In this document: positions 1 through 7,177 of the stretch, one piece after another | Layout of the letters: every line of letters begins with the position of its first letter | Position numbering within the stretch: the stretch's first letter is position 1 | Assembly: GCA_013287405.1 (NCBI GenBank) | Contig: JABDDW010000051.1 | Coordinates: 1-11,571 of the forward strand | Reading direction: 5' to 3' | DNA from: Deltaproteobacteria bacterium | Lineage (GTDB): Bacteria; Bdellovibrionota; Bdellovibrionia; JABDDW01 | DNA: 11,571 bases | The notes under the pieces: model-generated | Told to the model about the DNA's origin: nothing | The model's database searches: none | Seen by the model: the letters and a program-made list of their open reading frames with translations, nothing else | Translations under genes and position numbers: made by a program

Positions 1-2
1 CA

Positions 3-1448
3 TCATTTTTTAGTCCCGCGGAGGCCTTTGCTTCGACCAGTGAAGCGGCCAAAAACCCGGCACTTTTTGGCAAAGTTGTGAAGACTTATGGAGACTACAA
101 TTTGTACCTGTTGGAGAAGCTTCCTGATTTACCCAGTCCACAGGCCTATTGGGCTAGGGAAAAAGGCCTTCGTGCCGCACAACGTGACGGCGCAACGGCT
201 GCGTTCAGTGGCTCTTCGAGATATCTTCAGTTTGCAGCCATTCTTAATGATTTCAGAGGTCAACTTATAAAAGGGGACCTTGCCAACAGTGAAGGATTTA
301 TTGCTGCTGAAGTCTATAATATGTATCTCTCATCGGCCGTGGATCCCCATACTCACATCAACCCCGTCGCTCAGATCAATGACGAATATAAATCTGCCGA
401 CAAGTCCTACGCGGGTATCGGCGCCACCTTGCAAAGCATGAATGGCCAGGTGATCATCAGAAGTCCTATGCCCAACAGCCCAAGTTTAAGCGCTGGTTTA
501 AAGGCCCAGGATATAATTAAATCTGTCGACGGAGTTAGCGCTGCTGGTTCGACGGTGAGCGGAATTGTCAAGAAACTCAAGGGCCCTGAAGGTACGACCG
601 TGAAGATAGAAGTGACCCGAAAAGGCGTTGCCATGACCTTCAACGTTGTCCGAGGTAAGATTGACATAAAAAATGTTGAAGCGAAATTGGTAGGAGATGC
701 GGGAATCCCTCTGGGCTACATCAAGCTTGCCAATTTCCAAGAGAAAAAGGCCTGCGGTACTATTGCAGCTTATCTTGAGACTTTTTCGAAGATGGGAGCC
801 AAGGGGCTCATTCTAGATCTTCGTGACGACGGAGGGGGCTTGGTCGACCAGGCTATTTGTATCGGGTCGCTTTTTGTCGGACAAAAAATTATTCTTTCCG
901 TCAAAGACCTTACAAATGGGCAAATGAGTCCTTATACGGGGCCTTTTGAGGCTGTAAGCGATCTTCCAATGGTGACATTAATAAACTCTGGCTCGGCCAG
1001 CGCTTCTGAAATTTTAGCCGGAGCCCTTCAAGACTATAAACGAAGCTGGATGGCTGGATCTCGGTCTTTTGGTAAAGCCACAGTGCAGCAGCCTTCAAAC
1101 CTAACGCCATCGATATATATCTACAAAACCTTTGCAAGATTTTATCAGCCGTTAGGGCGCACCAATCAAGTGGTAGGGATAACTCCCGACTTCCCTATAG
1201 ATCCCTCTCCAAATGCGACAGAAGACGAAAAGTTTAGTCTCCGAGAAGAAGATTACTATATCAATGCTCTTCCAGCTTTGAGTCCGCCTTGGATAGAGCA
1301 AAGGCCCGAAGAAGTCGCCAAGATTCAGGGCTGTGTAAAGAACTCGGGTCTTGCTGAAAAGTTGTACAAAGCCAAGGCTGACGACGCTCTTGCGCCTGAC
1401 TATCAGCTCTTAACGTCTCAGGTCATACTGAGTTGTGGTATGCATTAA
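3..1448 (+). CDS. Exported S41 carboxyl-terminal processing protease with PDZ domain (5' end outside window)
   Basis: This is a serine protease of the CtpA/Prc type (family S41), which trims or degrades proteins in the periplasm. A GTG at 78 could serve as a start, but the frame stays open to the left edge. The upstream codons read as the end of a signal peptide with a likely cleavage at AEAFA/ST (near base 32), so the true start lies outside the window. Numbering from 78: a DPHTH motif at 89-93 typical of the family, a PDZ domain at about 110-193, then the protease core with DLRDDGGG at 247-254. The catalytic Ser308 sits in GSASASE and Lys333 in FGKA, the 25-residue spacing known for this family, so the enzyme should be active. 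The PxGRTNQVVGITPD stretch near 358-371 is also family-typical. Two cysteines at 419 and 453 in the C-terminal tail might pair. Substrate unknown. A hairpin terminator follows 54 bases after the stop, so this gene ends its transcript. Confidence 0.93.
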   Translation, partial: SFFSPAEAFASTSEAAKNPALFGKVVKTYGDYNLYLLEKLPDLPSPQAYWAREKGLRAAQRDGATAAFSGSSRYLQFAAILNDFRGQLIKGDLANSEGFIAAEVYNMYLSSAVDPHTHINPVAQINDEYKSADKSYAGIGATLQSMNGQVIIRSPMPNSPSLSAGLKAQDIIKSVDGVSAAGSTVSGIVKKLKGPEGTTVKIEVTRKGVAMTFNVVRGKIDIKNVEAKLVGDAGIPLGYIKLANFQEKKACGTIAAYLETFSKMGAKGLILDLRDDGGGLVDQAICIGSLFVGQKIILSVKDLTNGQMSPYTGPFEAVSDLPMVTLINSGSASASEILAGALQDYKRSWMAGSRSFGKATVQQPSNLTPSIYIYKTFARFYQPLGRTNQVVGITPDFPIDPSPNATEDEKFSLREEDYYINALPALSPPWIEQRPEEVAKIQGCVKNSGLAEKLYKAKADDALAPDYQLLTSQVILSCGMH

Positions 1449-1462
1449 ATAACTAAAGTTTC

Positions 1463-1481
1463 CTTCACCCTGAGGGTGAGG
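1463..1481 (+). other. Short stem-loop after the S41 protease gene
   Basis: The core TCACCC-TGA-GGGTGA forms a 6-bp stem with a 3-base loop, extendable outward by one wobble and one CG pair to 8 bp. It lies between the stop codon and the main terminator and has no T-run of its own. It may help protect the 3' end of the mRNA or assist termination, or it may be chance. Confidence 0.35.
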
Positions 1482-1501
1482 CAAACGGGTTGTTCGATCT
1501 T

Positions 1502-1530
1502 ATAGGGCTTGCTTCGGCAAGCCCTATTTC
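1502..1530 (+). terminator. Intrinsic terminator of the S41 protease gene
   Basis: A perfect 11-bp stem (1502-1512 paired with 1517-1527) encloses a TTCG tetraloop, a very stable combination. It is followed by TTTCC and then by an interrupted T-rich stretch to about 1542. It sits between the protease gene and the next exported-protein gene, which has its own ribosome binding site, so the two are probably separate transcripts. The U-tract is imperfect, which may leave some read-through. Confidence 0.85.
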
Positions 1531-1593
1531 CTATTGTTTTTCAGGTCCACTTTGGAGTAGTCTCTACGGCGGAAATAAACAAAAGGGGGAATT

Positions 1594-2160
1594 ATGAAAA
1601 TTTTATTAAGTCTTGTAGTGGCTTTTTTCGCGTCTTCTGCTTTGGCTGGTGAGCTTTACATTGACGTCAATCCCAGCCGTGGGTCTCAAACCAATCTTGA
1701 ATTTAGTGCACAGAACGGAAAGTTCCGAGCTTTTGGAAATGGACCGTTTGCAAGTAGCACTTTGACTTCTGCCCAAGAAAATAAGGACGGCAGTATTCAA
1801 GGTTTCATTTTAGGAACTCCCTACAATCTCTTGTGTACAGCAACGGGATGCACGGATCGAGGTTCAACGCAAATTGATCTCGCTATTACAAATTCAGGTG
1901 ACACGACAACCTATAGCGGAACAATTCAGCACTATCCTGTCCGTGCTACAGTTTCCAAGACGGCCATAACCGTTTCGACTTACAATGCCAGTTTCGAGGC
2001 AAAATTGGGAAAGAATAATGCCTTCAGAGGCCAAGGAGCCTTTTCGAGAGGTCGATTCGGATTTTTTGACGTGAAGTTGACACCTAAAGATGGGTTTGAC
2101 CTTAATGACCCGAGATTATTTGTTTTGACGGTTCTTAGTACTTTTACAGTGACCAAATAA
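1594..2160 (+). CDS. Small exported beta-rich protein of unknown function
   Basis: I do not recognise this 188-residue protein. It has a clear Sec signal peptide: MK, a hydrophobic stretch at 3-13, and ALA/GE cleavage after residue 18. The mature part is rich in Thr, Ser, Gly, Asn and Phe with alternating hydrophobic residues and almost no helix-like stretches, suggesting a beta-sandwich or barrel in the periplasm or outer membrane. Cys81 and Cys86 (CTATGC) are the only cysteines and could form a small disulfide loop. The start is supported by the strong purine-rich Shine-Dalgarno AAGGGGGA ending 3 bases before ATG. No lipobox follows the signal peptide, so it is not a lipoprotein. It stands alone between a terminator and the glycosyltransferase pair, and only 45 bases separate it from the next start, so read-through into that pair is possible. 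Confidence 0.8.
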   Translation: MKILLSLVVAFFASSALAGELYIDVNPSRGSQTNLEFSAQNGKFRAFGNGPFASSTLTSAQENKDGSIQGFILGTPYNLLCTATGCTDRGSTQIDLAITNSGDTTTYSGTIQHYPVRATVSKTAITVSTYNASFEAKLGKNNAFRGQGAFSRGRFGFFDVKLTPKDGFDLNDPRLFVLTVLSTFTVTK

Positions 2161-2165
2161 CTCGA

Positions 2166-2196
2166 TTACCTTGACGGGGTGTTGGCCCCCCGGTAA
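2166..2196 (+). other. Stem-loop in the gap before the GT9 gene
   Basis: TTACC (2166-2170) can pair with GGTAA (2192-2196), enclosing GGGG (2176-2179) that can pair with a CCCC run at 2187-2191. The structure fills most of the 45-base gap and ends 9 bases before the GT9 start codon. No T-run follows, so it is a poor terminator. It could mask the weak ribosome binding region of the GT9 gene or mark an mRNA processing site. The role is inferred only. Confidence 0.3.
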
Positions 2197-2205
2197 AAAG
2201 TTTCA

Positions 2206-3417
2206 ATGACCATCGATTTCATGAGAAAAGTAGACTATTGGGCGGGTATTCCTTTAACCGCCCTTCTTACTCTTTGGATTCGGGTCGTCGATAAATTAAA
2301 GGCGAAAGTTAGTTACAAAGACGTAAAGAGAGTTCTCTTTATTGAACTCTCAGAGATGGGGAGCGCGATACTAGCTGACCCAGCTTTAAAAAGAGTTGGG
2401 AAAACCCGGGAAATATTCTTTGTTATTTTCAAAAAGAATGCAGCAAGTCTAGGAATTTTCAAAACTGTTCCAGAAAAAAATATCTTTAAAATGCGAGATG
2501 ATTCCTTTTTGACCTTGGTTATAGATGTTTTTAGGTTTCTTTTTTGGTGTAGAAAAAATCAAATTCAAGCGGTTATCGATTTAGAAACGTTTTCTCGTTT
2601 TACAGCGGCTCTCTCCGCGTTGACAGGTGCGGTCATCCGAATAGGGTTTTACAATCCCCGTTCGGAGGGCCTTTATCGAGGGGCCATCTTAACCCACCCC
2701 GTAGGTTATAATCCCCATATTCATATAGCTAAGAATATTGTAGCTCTGACTGATCCGCTATTCTCCTCAGCCGCCGGAGAGTCTCCCCTTATAAAAAGGG
2801 TTATCGGGGATGACGAGATTCTTTTGACTGAAGTTTCACCGCCCAAAGAATCTGTGGACCGAGTTTGGGAGGCTATTCGCAGGCGGGTCAAAAATATTTC
2901 TACAAAATTTTTTCTCGTCAACGTCAATGCAGGAGATTTTCTCCCACAACGCAAATGGCCCAAGGGCTCATTTCAAGAATTCATTAAAAAACTTATTTTT
3001 AGTAATGCAGGTGTAACTGTTTTACTGACCGGGTCCCCTAAAGAGAGACCGAGCGTGGATGAAGTGGCGCTAAATATTAATTCTGATCGTTGCGTAAATA
3101 TTGCGGGAGATTTAAGGTTCGAAGATTTGCCTGCCCTTTATTCGATCTCAGAAGGGATGCTCACCAATGACTCTGGGCCGGGCCATTTTGCTTCCGCCGT
3201 GGGTTTAAAAACATTTGTGCTCTTTGGTCCAGAAACACCAGCCCTCTACGGGCCCCTACGAAATGCGACTCCAATTTATGCCGGACTGGCTTGCTCACCT
3301 TGTGTTCACGCCTTCAATCATCGCAATACTCCATGCACCGATAACCAGTGCCTGAAGGTGATTAACCCAGAGAGTGTTTTCAAGCAGGTCCACCAATTCT
3401 TGATCTCGAGAACATAG
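2206..3417 (+). CDS. GT9 family glycosyltransferase (heptosyltransferase-like)
   Basis: This enzyme is predicted to transfer a sugar, in the family usually ADP-heptose, to lipopolysaccharide core or a related glycan at the cytoplasmic face of the inner membrane. The 403 residues fit GT9 plus an N-terminal extension of about 40 residues with an amphipathic or membrane-associating stretch (11-28). The first Rossmann strand is RVLFIELSEMGSA (42-54). The second domain has VNAGDFLPQRKWP (240-252), TNDSGPGHFASAVG (320-333, the family sugar-nucleotide signature) and LFGPETPALYGP (339-350), then a Cys cluster (C363, C366, C377, C382) seen in many GT9 proteins. The acidic residue normally found after the first-strand glycine (GD) is Ser here, so donor or mechanism may differ from WaaC/WaaF. 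The ribosome binding site is weak; ATG at 2221 is an alternative start. The stop is 2 bases before the next gene, indicating translational coupling. Confidence 0.88.
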   Translation: MTIDFMRKVDYWAGIPLTALLTLWIRVVDKLKAKVSYKDVKRVLFIELSEMGSAILADPALKRVGKTREIFFVIFKKNAASLGIFKTVPEKNIFKMRDDSFLTLVIDVFRFLFWCRKNQIQAVIDLETFSRFTAALSALTGAVIRIGFYNPRSEGLYRGAILTHPVGYNPHIHIAKNIVALTDPLFSSAAGESPLIKRVIGDDEILLTEVSPPKESVDRVWEAIRRRVKNISTKFFLVNVNAGDFLPQRKWPKGSFQEFIKKLIFSNAGVTVLLTGSPKERPSVDEVALNINSDRCVNIAGDLRFEDLPALYSISEGMLTNDSGPGHFASAVGLKTFVLFGPETPALYGPLRNATPIYAGLACSPCVHAFNHRNTPCTDNQCLKVINPESVFKQVHQFLISRT

Positions 3418-3419
3418 AG

Positions 3420-4826
3420 GTGTCAAAAAAGTCTTGGATTGCCATTCTTTTTTTGAGTTTTTGGAGATTTTTTATTGGAACTCGTCATGGCTTGGGGGTT
3501 GACGAGGCTCATTATGTTCTCTACGGATTAAACTTAGATTGGAGTTACTTTGACCATCCGCCTTTGATTGGTTGGATCCAGGGCGCCTTTCTTTCTCTTT
3601 TAGGTCGGACGGAATGGGCAGCCAGGACTCCAGCCATTCTCTCGGGAATATTAAGTTCTTTTCTCGTTTTTAAATTTATTAAAGAAATAACTCGGAGTGA
3701 GGAGACGGCATTTTGGTCGGTACTCGCCTTAAACTTTTCATTTCTGCCTTCAGCCTTATGGATCATGTTCTTACCTGATACGTTGCTTTTCATCCTTTCT
3801 CTATGGCTCCTTGAGATTATCAATAACGTTTTAAATCGGGAGAATGTATGGGATTGGATCTCTCTGGGGATCTGTCTGGGCCTTGCTGGTTTAAGTAAAT
3901 ACACTGCGGTCTTCTTACTTGTCTCTTTGGCGGGAATTGTCGTGACAGAGAGGGCCTTTGGAAAAATCAAGCCTATATATTTGGCCATGGCCGCCCTCAT
4001 TGGAGCCATTTTTGTTATCCCTGTCTTTTATTGGAATATGACCCATCATTGGATTAGTTTTGCCTACCAGCAGAACCATGTCATGGGAAGCGTCCATTTG
4101 AGTCTAGAAAAATTTCTAGTTTTCTTACTCACTCAAATTGGAGCCTATAGCCCCTTCTTGACCCTTCCTGCTTTGTGGGGAATCTGGATTTCTAGAAAAA
4201 CCTTAACTCAATACGCTCGTATATCACTGTGGATTGCAGTCCCCACGTTTTTATTTTTTGTCTATACCGCTACGAAAGATGAGGTCCTGCCCCATTGGAC
4301 TCTCCTGAGTTGGGGAATCGTTATTCCTCTTGGAATTGGACTCGGGATCAAGAATAGAACTCTATTCAAGGGGACTGTGGTCGCCAGTGGAATTGTGCTT
4401 TTCTTTGCCATGAGCGAACTGAGTTTTCAGTTTATAAAGTTCCCTCCCTATCAATCTCCCTATGCGGATTTAATGGGTTGGAATCAAATTCACGAAAGTA
4501 TTAAGCTTATTATAGAGAAAGAACCCCCAGGCCATTTTGTCATAGTCGTACCTAATTGGACGTTAGGAAGTCGCGCCCGTTTTTATCTTGGCGACATTGC
4601 CTCAATTTTTGTTATCGATGAGAGGTTCGATCAATTTGATCTTTGGGAAGAAAGACAATCTAAAGCACCAGATCTTTTAGTACTTAACTGGAAAGGATTT
4701 GAGTTTAAACCTCAGGACGAAAAACGGTGTACAAAACTAGAGCCCGTAATGACAAAGACTTTTTCTATTCATGATTCGCCGGTTAACTCCGTTCAAATCA
4801 CTTGGTGTCGTGGGTTTCACTGGTAG
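3420..4826 (+). CDS. GT39/ArnT-type integral membrane glycosyltransferase
   Basis: This is a polytopic membrane enzyme of the dolichyl-phosphate-mannose mannosyltransferase/ArnT superfamily. These use a polyprenyl-phosphate-linked sugar on the periplasmic side to modify lipid A, another glycan or protein. The signature is near the N terminus: GVDEAHY (26-32, with the Asp-Glu pair of the catalytic first loop) and YFDHPPL (43-49). Many hydrophobic segments follow to about residue 345, then a soluble C-terminal domain of about 120 residues. At 468 residues it is slightly shorter than ArnT (about 550). The start is GTG, 2 bases after the GT9 stop; the purines of AGAG lie just before it, so translation is probably coupled to GT9 and the two likely serve the same surface-glycan pathway. 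Sugar and acceptor cannot be told from sequence. Its last 29 bases overlap the convergent peroxiredoxin gene. Confidence 0.87.
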   Translation: MSKKSWIAILFLSFWRFFIGTRHGLGVDEAHYVLYGLNLDWSYFDHPPLIGWIQGAFLSLLGRTEWAARTPAILSGILSSFLVFKFIKEITRSEETAFWSVLALNFSFLPSALWIMFLPDTLLFILSLWLLEIINNVLNRENVWDWISLGICLGLAGLSKYTAVFLLVSLAGIVVTERAFGKIKPIYLAMAALIGAIFVIPVFYWNMTHHWISFAYQQNHVMGSVHLSLEKFLVFLLTQIGAYSPFLTLPALWGIWISRKTLTQYARISLWIAVPTFLFFVYTATKDEVLPHWTLLSWGIVIPLGIGLGIKNRTLFKGTVVASGIVLFFAMSELSFQFIKFPPYQSPYADLMGWNQIHESIKLIIEKEPPGHFVIVVPNWTLGSRARFYLGDIASIFVIDERFDQFDLWEERQSKAPDLLVLNWKGFEFKPQDEKRCTKLEPVMTKTFSIHDSPVNSVQITWCRGFHW

Positions 4827-5307
4827 CAAGATCTTTTAAAACCTCGGCAGGATGGCTTTCAGGATCTACGTTTTCATAAATTTTAATAACGTGACCATCC
4901 CTTCCAATAAGCACGCTTTGTCGTTTGAGCAAACCTAAGATTGGATATTTGCCGACGCCATACGCTGCGGCTATGGTGCCCTCTTTGTCAACGAGGAGAT
5001 CAAAGGGAAGATGGTGTTTTGCTTTAAACTCCCTATGACTTTTTTCGTCTTGCCTTGAAATTCCTAAAACAACGGCCCCACGCTTTTTAAACTCAGTGAA
5101 TTGATCTCGAAACTGGCACGCTTCTTTAGTGCAGCCTGGGGTTTCATCTTTGGGATAAAAATAAAGAAGAATAGGTTGGCCAGCAAAATCAGAAATCTTA
5201 ATGGTTTTTCCATCTTGATTTTTTGCAGAAAAGTTAGGAGCTAAGGTCCCAACTGTAAGAGCAAGGGCTATTGCGGTGTGAAAAAAACTTGAAATCAAAA
5301 CTGTCAT
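4798..5307 (-). CDS. Bcp-type (PrxQ) peroxiredoxin with export-like N terminus
   Basis: This is a thiol peroxidase of the Bcp/PrxQ group that reduces hydrogen peroxide and organic hydroperoxides. The thioredoxin fold starts at APNF (23-26); the active site reads PKDETPGCTKEACQFRD (52-68), with peroxidatic Cys59 and resolving Cys64 five residues later, as in E. coli Bcp. The 169-residue protein has about 16 residues more than a normal cytoplasmic Bcp. The extension is hydrophobic (ISSFFHTAIALALTVG) with a possible cleavage after ALA (16), suggesting transport to the periplasm or membrane anchoring. It lacks the usual positive charge at the front, so export is uncertain. The start is firm: AAGGA lies 6 bases upstream of ATG and no other in-frame ATG is near. 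It follows the exported hydrolase gene by 15 bases, so the two are co-transcribed. No thioredoxin-like partner is encoded nearby. Confidence 0.92.
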   Translation of the reverse strand: MTVLISSFFHTAIALALTVGTLAPNFSAKNQDGKTIKISDFAGQPILLYFYPKDETPGCTKEACQFRDQFTEFKKRGAVVLGISRQDEKSHREFKAKHHLPFDLLVDKEGTIAAAYGVGKYPILGLLKRQSVLIGRDGHVIKIYENVDPESHPAEVLKDLATSETHDTK

Positions 5308-5322
5308 AAAGAATCCTTTTTT

Positions 5323-7086
5323 TTAATCCATAGTCCATTTTGCAACCGATGGGAAGTCCGTTGTATCCACCGGGTTATTATTCGATTTGGTCAAGACCTG
5401 AACTCGCCTGTTAAGCCATCTTGTTAAGCTCTGAGCCTGCTCTTTTGAGGGTAGGCCATCCAAAAAGGGGAAAAAATGTGCGGATGGAATCTCCAAAGAA
5501 ATGCGTCTAAAGCAACTTTCGAGGGCGTGAAAGGGATCCCATTGTCCACATCGGTAGTTCCCATCATTATGACTAGGGTTCCAAATCTTGAGTTCCATTG
5601 TTACTGAGTTTGAGCCCTTTTTGGCCCCGAATTCGTACCCGAAAAATTTTTCTCCGGGGGCAAGTTCGATCTTGTTAAAATCTTTGAGGGTACTTAGATC
5701 TAATTCTCGATCGCCTTGTGAGAAATTAAACTCTGGAGCATGGGACAAAACAAAAGTTTCAAGGGCCCCATCTATTATATCGTCTCCGTAGACCTCCGCC
5801 GCGGCACAATGGGCTCCCTTGCTTACTCCAACAACGTTGACGAAGGGATTCGGGTGGACTTCTAAGGCGGCTCTCAAGGCTTTAGAATTAACTTTGGGAG
5901 AAACGATAAAGTCGTCCTCTGAATAAAAGAGAAGAGTCGGTATTGTGACTTTTGAATAGTAATTAAGATAGTTATTGGCATTCCAGAAGGCCTCGGGAGT
6001 GGTAAGATCTCCTTGGGTCATTGGCGCTAATTGAAAATCATTTTTTGTCGAGAGTGCTTTATACCTTGGATAAATATATTGTTCTAAAAATGGAACCGAC
6101 TGTTTGTGCCCTGGCTTATAAAGGGTAGGCATGTCTCGACTGGAGCCAAAAACGTAGGCGAAGTTCTTAATTAAAGTTTCGCTGACGAGGTTTGCAAAGT
6201 GACGTCCCACAGCGTCGTTGCGATCGACGTCCAAGAGGGTCGATTTTAGATCTACAACGGGGCAAAAACCGATGACGCTGTTGATTTTTGGTCCCACCAA
6301 ATTATCATTGTTAAAACTTCCGTAAGCAGAGGTGAAAAGGGCTCCGTTACCTCCCAGGCTTATGCCAAGTATATGAAAACTCGTTATGAGTTTTCGAAAA
6401 GGCGAATCTTCGCGACCGAAGAGCCTAACGACTTCAAACGCTTGCCGCCCTTCTTCCAACCCTCCCATGCCGAATCCACGATTATCTCGAACAAAGTCTG
6501 ATGCCGCTAAATTCGGAAGGATGAGGACGTTAAAAGGCATGGTGTCAAAAGTTTGAGTGAGGAGATAGCGCGCGGCCCCGTCAGAAAGATTACAACCCAC
6601 CCCACAGATCACGATAAGCATGGGTCTTGGCCGAACCGTGTCTTTAATGGCGAGCAGTCCATGAACCTTGCTGTCATAGGGAAGATGAAGAACAATCTCC
6701 CTTAAATCATTTCGGCCATTTAAAGGGTAATTCCCCTCTTCAACTCTGATCATTGCGATGAGGCGATTTTCTGGAAAAGGTTGAAGAATTTTATCACAAC
6801 GATCCAAAAAGCTTTGAAGGGCACGGGCTTGATTCTTAGGCTCAATTCCTGCCGAGATCATTTCGCTTTTGAGTTCGAGGGCCGAACAAGCATTTGGGGT
6901 TGCCCTTTCCTTTTTTCCCTTCGGAGTGTTTGAAAATGGAATTTTCAAGGGACCGCGATTAGCAGGTTTAGATTCGTCGACCCCGGCGGGGAGTATTTCT
7001 AGCCAAGGAGACCGAAGTTTCGCGAAATCTGAAGCTTGGGTTCTAATAAATACAAAAAAGAGAAGAACTACGACGCGAAATGACAT
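5323..7086 (-). CDS. Large exported alpha/beta hydrolase of unknown substrate
   Basis: This is a predicted serine esterase, lipase or peptidase of the alpha/beta-hydrolase fold. The frame also has GTG at 7095, but ATG at 7086 is preferred because AAGGGG then sits 8 bases upstream, while it would abut the GTG. From this ATG the protein has 587 residues: signal peptide MSFR plus a hydrophobic run to about 15, cleavage near TQA/SD. A long region precedes the fold. RPMLIVICGVG starts the core, the nucleophile elbow is GISLGG with Ser243, YSEDDFIVSP supplies the acid (Asp391 or 392), and GAHC supplies His426, so a full triad is present. The strand-loop that normally reads HG is CGVGCN. About 160 residues follow the catalytic His and match no domain I know; they include WNPSHNDGNYRCGQWDP. 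The fold vaguely recalls YheT-like esterases but is far larger. Periplasmic or secreted location is inferred. Confidence 0.8.
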   Translation of the reverse strand: MSFRVVVLLFFVFIRTQASDFAKLRSPWLEILPAGVDESKPANRGPLKIPFSNTPKGKKERATPNACSALELKSEMISAGIEPKNQARALQSFLDRCDKILQPFPENRLIAMIRVEEGNYPLNGRNDLREIVLHLPYDSKVHGLLAIKDTVRPRPMLIVICGVGCNLSDGAARYLLTQTFDTMPFNVLILPNLAASDFVRDNRGFGMGGLEEGRQAFEVVRLFGREDSPFRKLITSFHILGISLGGNGALFTSAYGSFNNDNLVGPKINSVIGFCPVVDLKSTLLDVDRNDAVGRHFANLVSETLIKNFAYVFGSSRDMPTLYKPGHKQSVPFLEQYIYPRYKALSTKNDFQLAPMTQGDLTTPEAFWNANNYLNYYSKVTIPTLLFYSEDDFIVSPKVNSKALRAALEVHPNPFVNVVGVSKGAHCAAAEVYGDDIIDGALETFVLSHAPEFNFSQGDRELDLSTLKDFNKIELAPGEKFFGYEFGAKKGSNSVTMELKIWNPSHNDGNYRCGQWDPFHALESCFRRISLEIPSAHFFPFLDGLPSKEQAQSLTRWLNRRVQVLTKSNNNPVDTTDFPSVAKWTMD

Positions 7087-7177
7087 TTGCCCCACCCCTT
7101 GATTTCAATACCCACCAAAGAATTAGCAGTGATCTAAAGAGGTCGACAAGTCAAAAATGGATGAATGTTGTGATTTT

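Noticed and set aside
78..80. GTG as the true start of the S41 protease
   Set aside because: The frame is open to the window edge and the preceding residues look like a signal peptide end and the mature N terminus.
3545..4009. Minus-strand ORF of 154 codons
   Set aside because: It lies fully antisense to the GT39 membrane protein, has a Lys/Arg-rich composition expected of a shadow of hydrophobic codons, and shows no motif.
7087..7095. GTG start for the exported hydrolase
   Set aside because: The AAGGGG motif abuts this GTG, but is 8 bases from the ATG at 7086, which also gives a normal signal-peptide front.
7096..7177. TTGACT on the minus strand as a promoter for the hydrolase-peroxiredoxin pair
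   Set aside because: The -35-like hexamer has no matching -10 at proper spacing; the nearest candidate is about 21 bases away.
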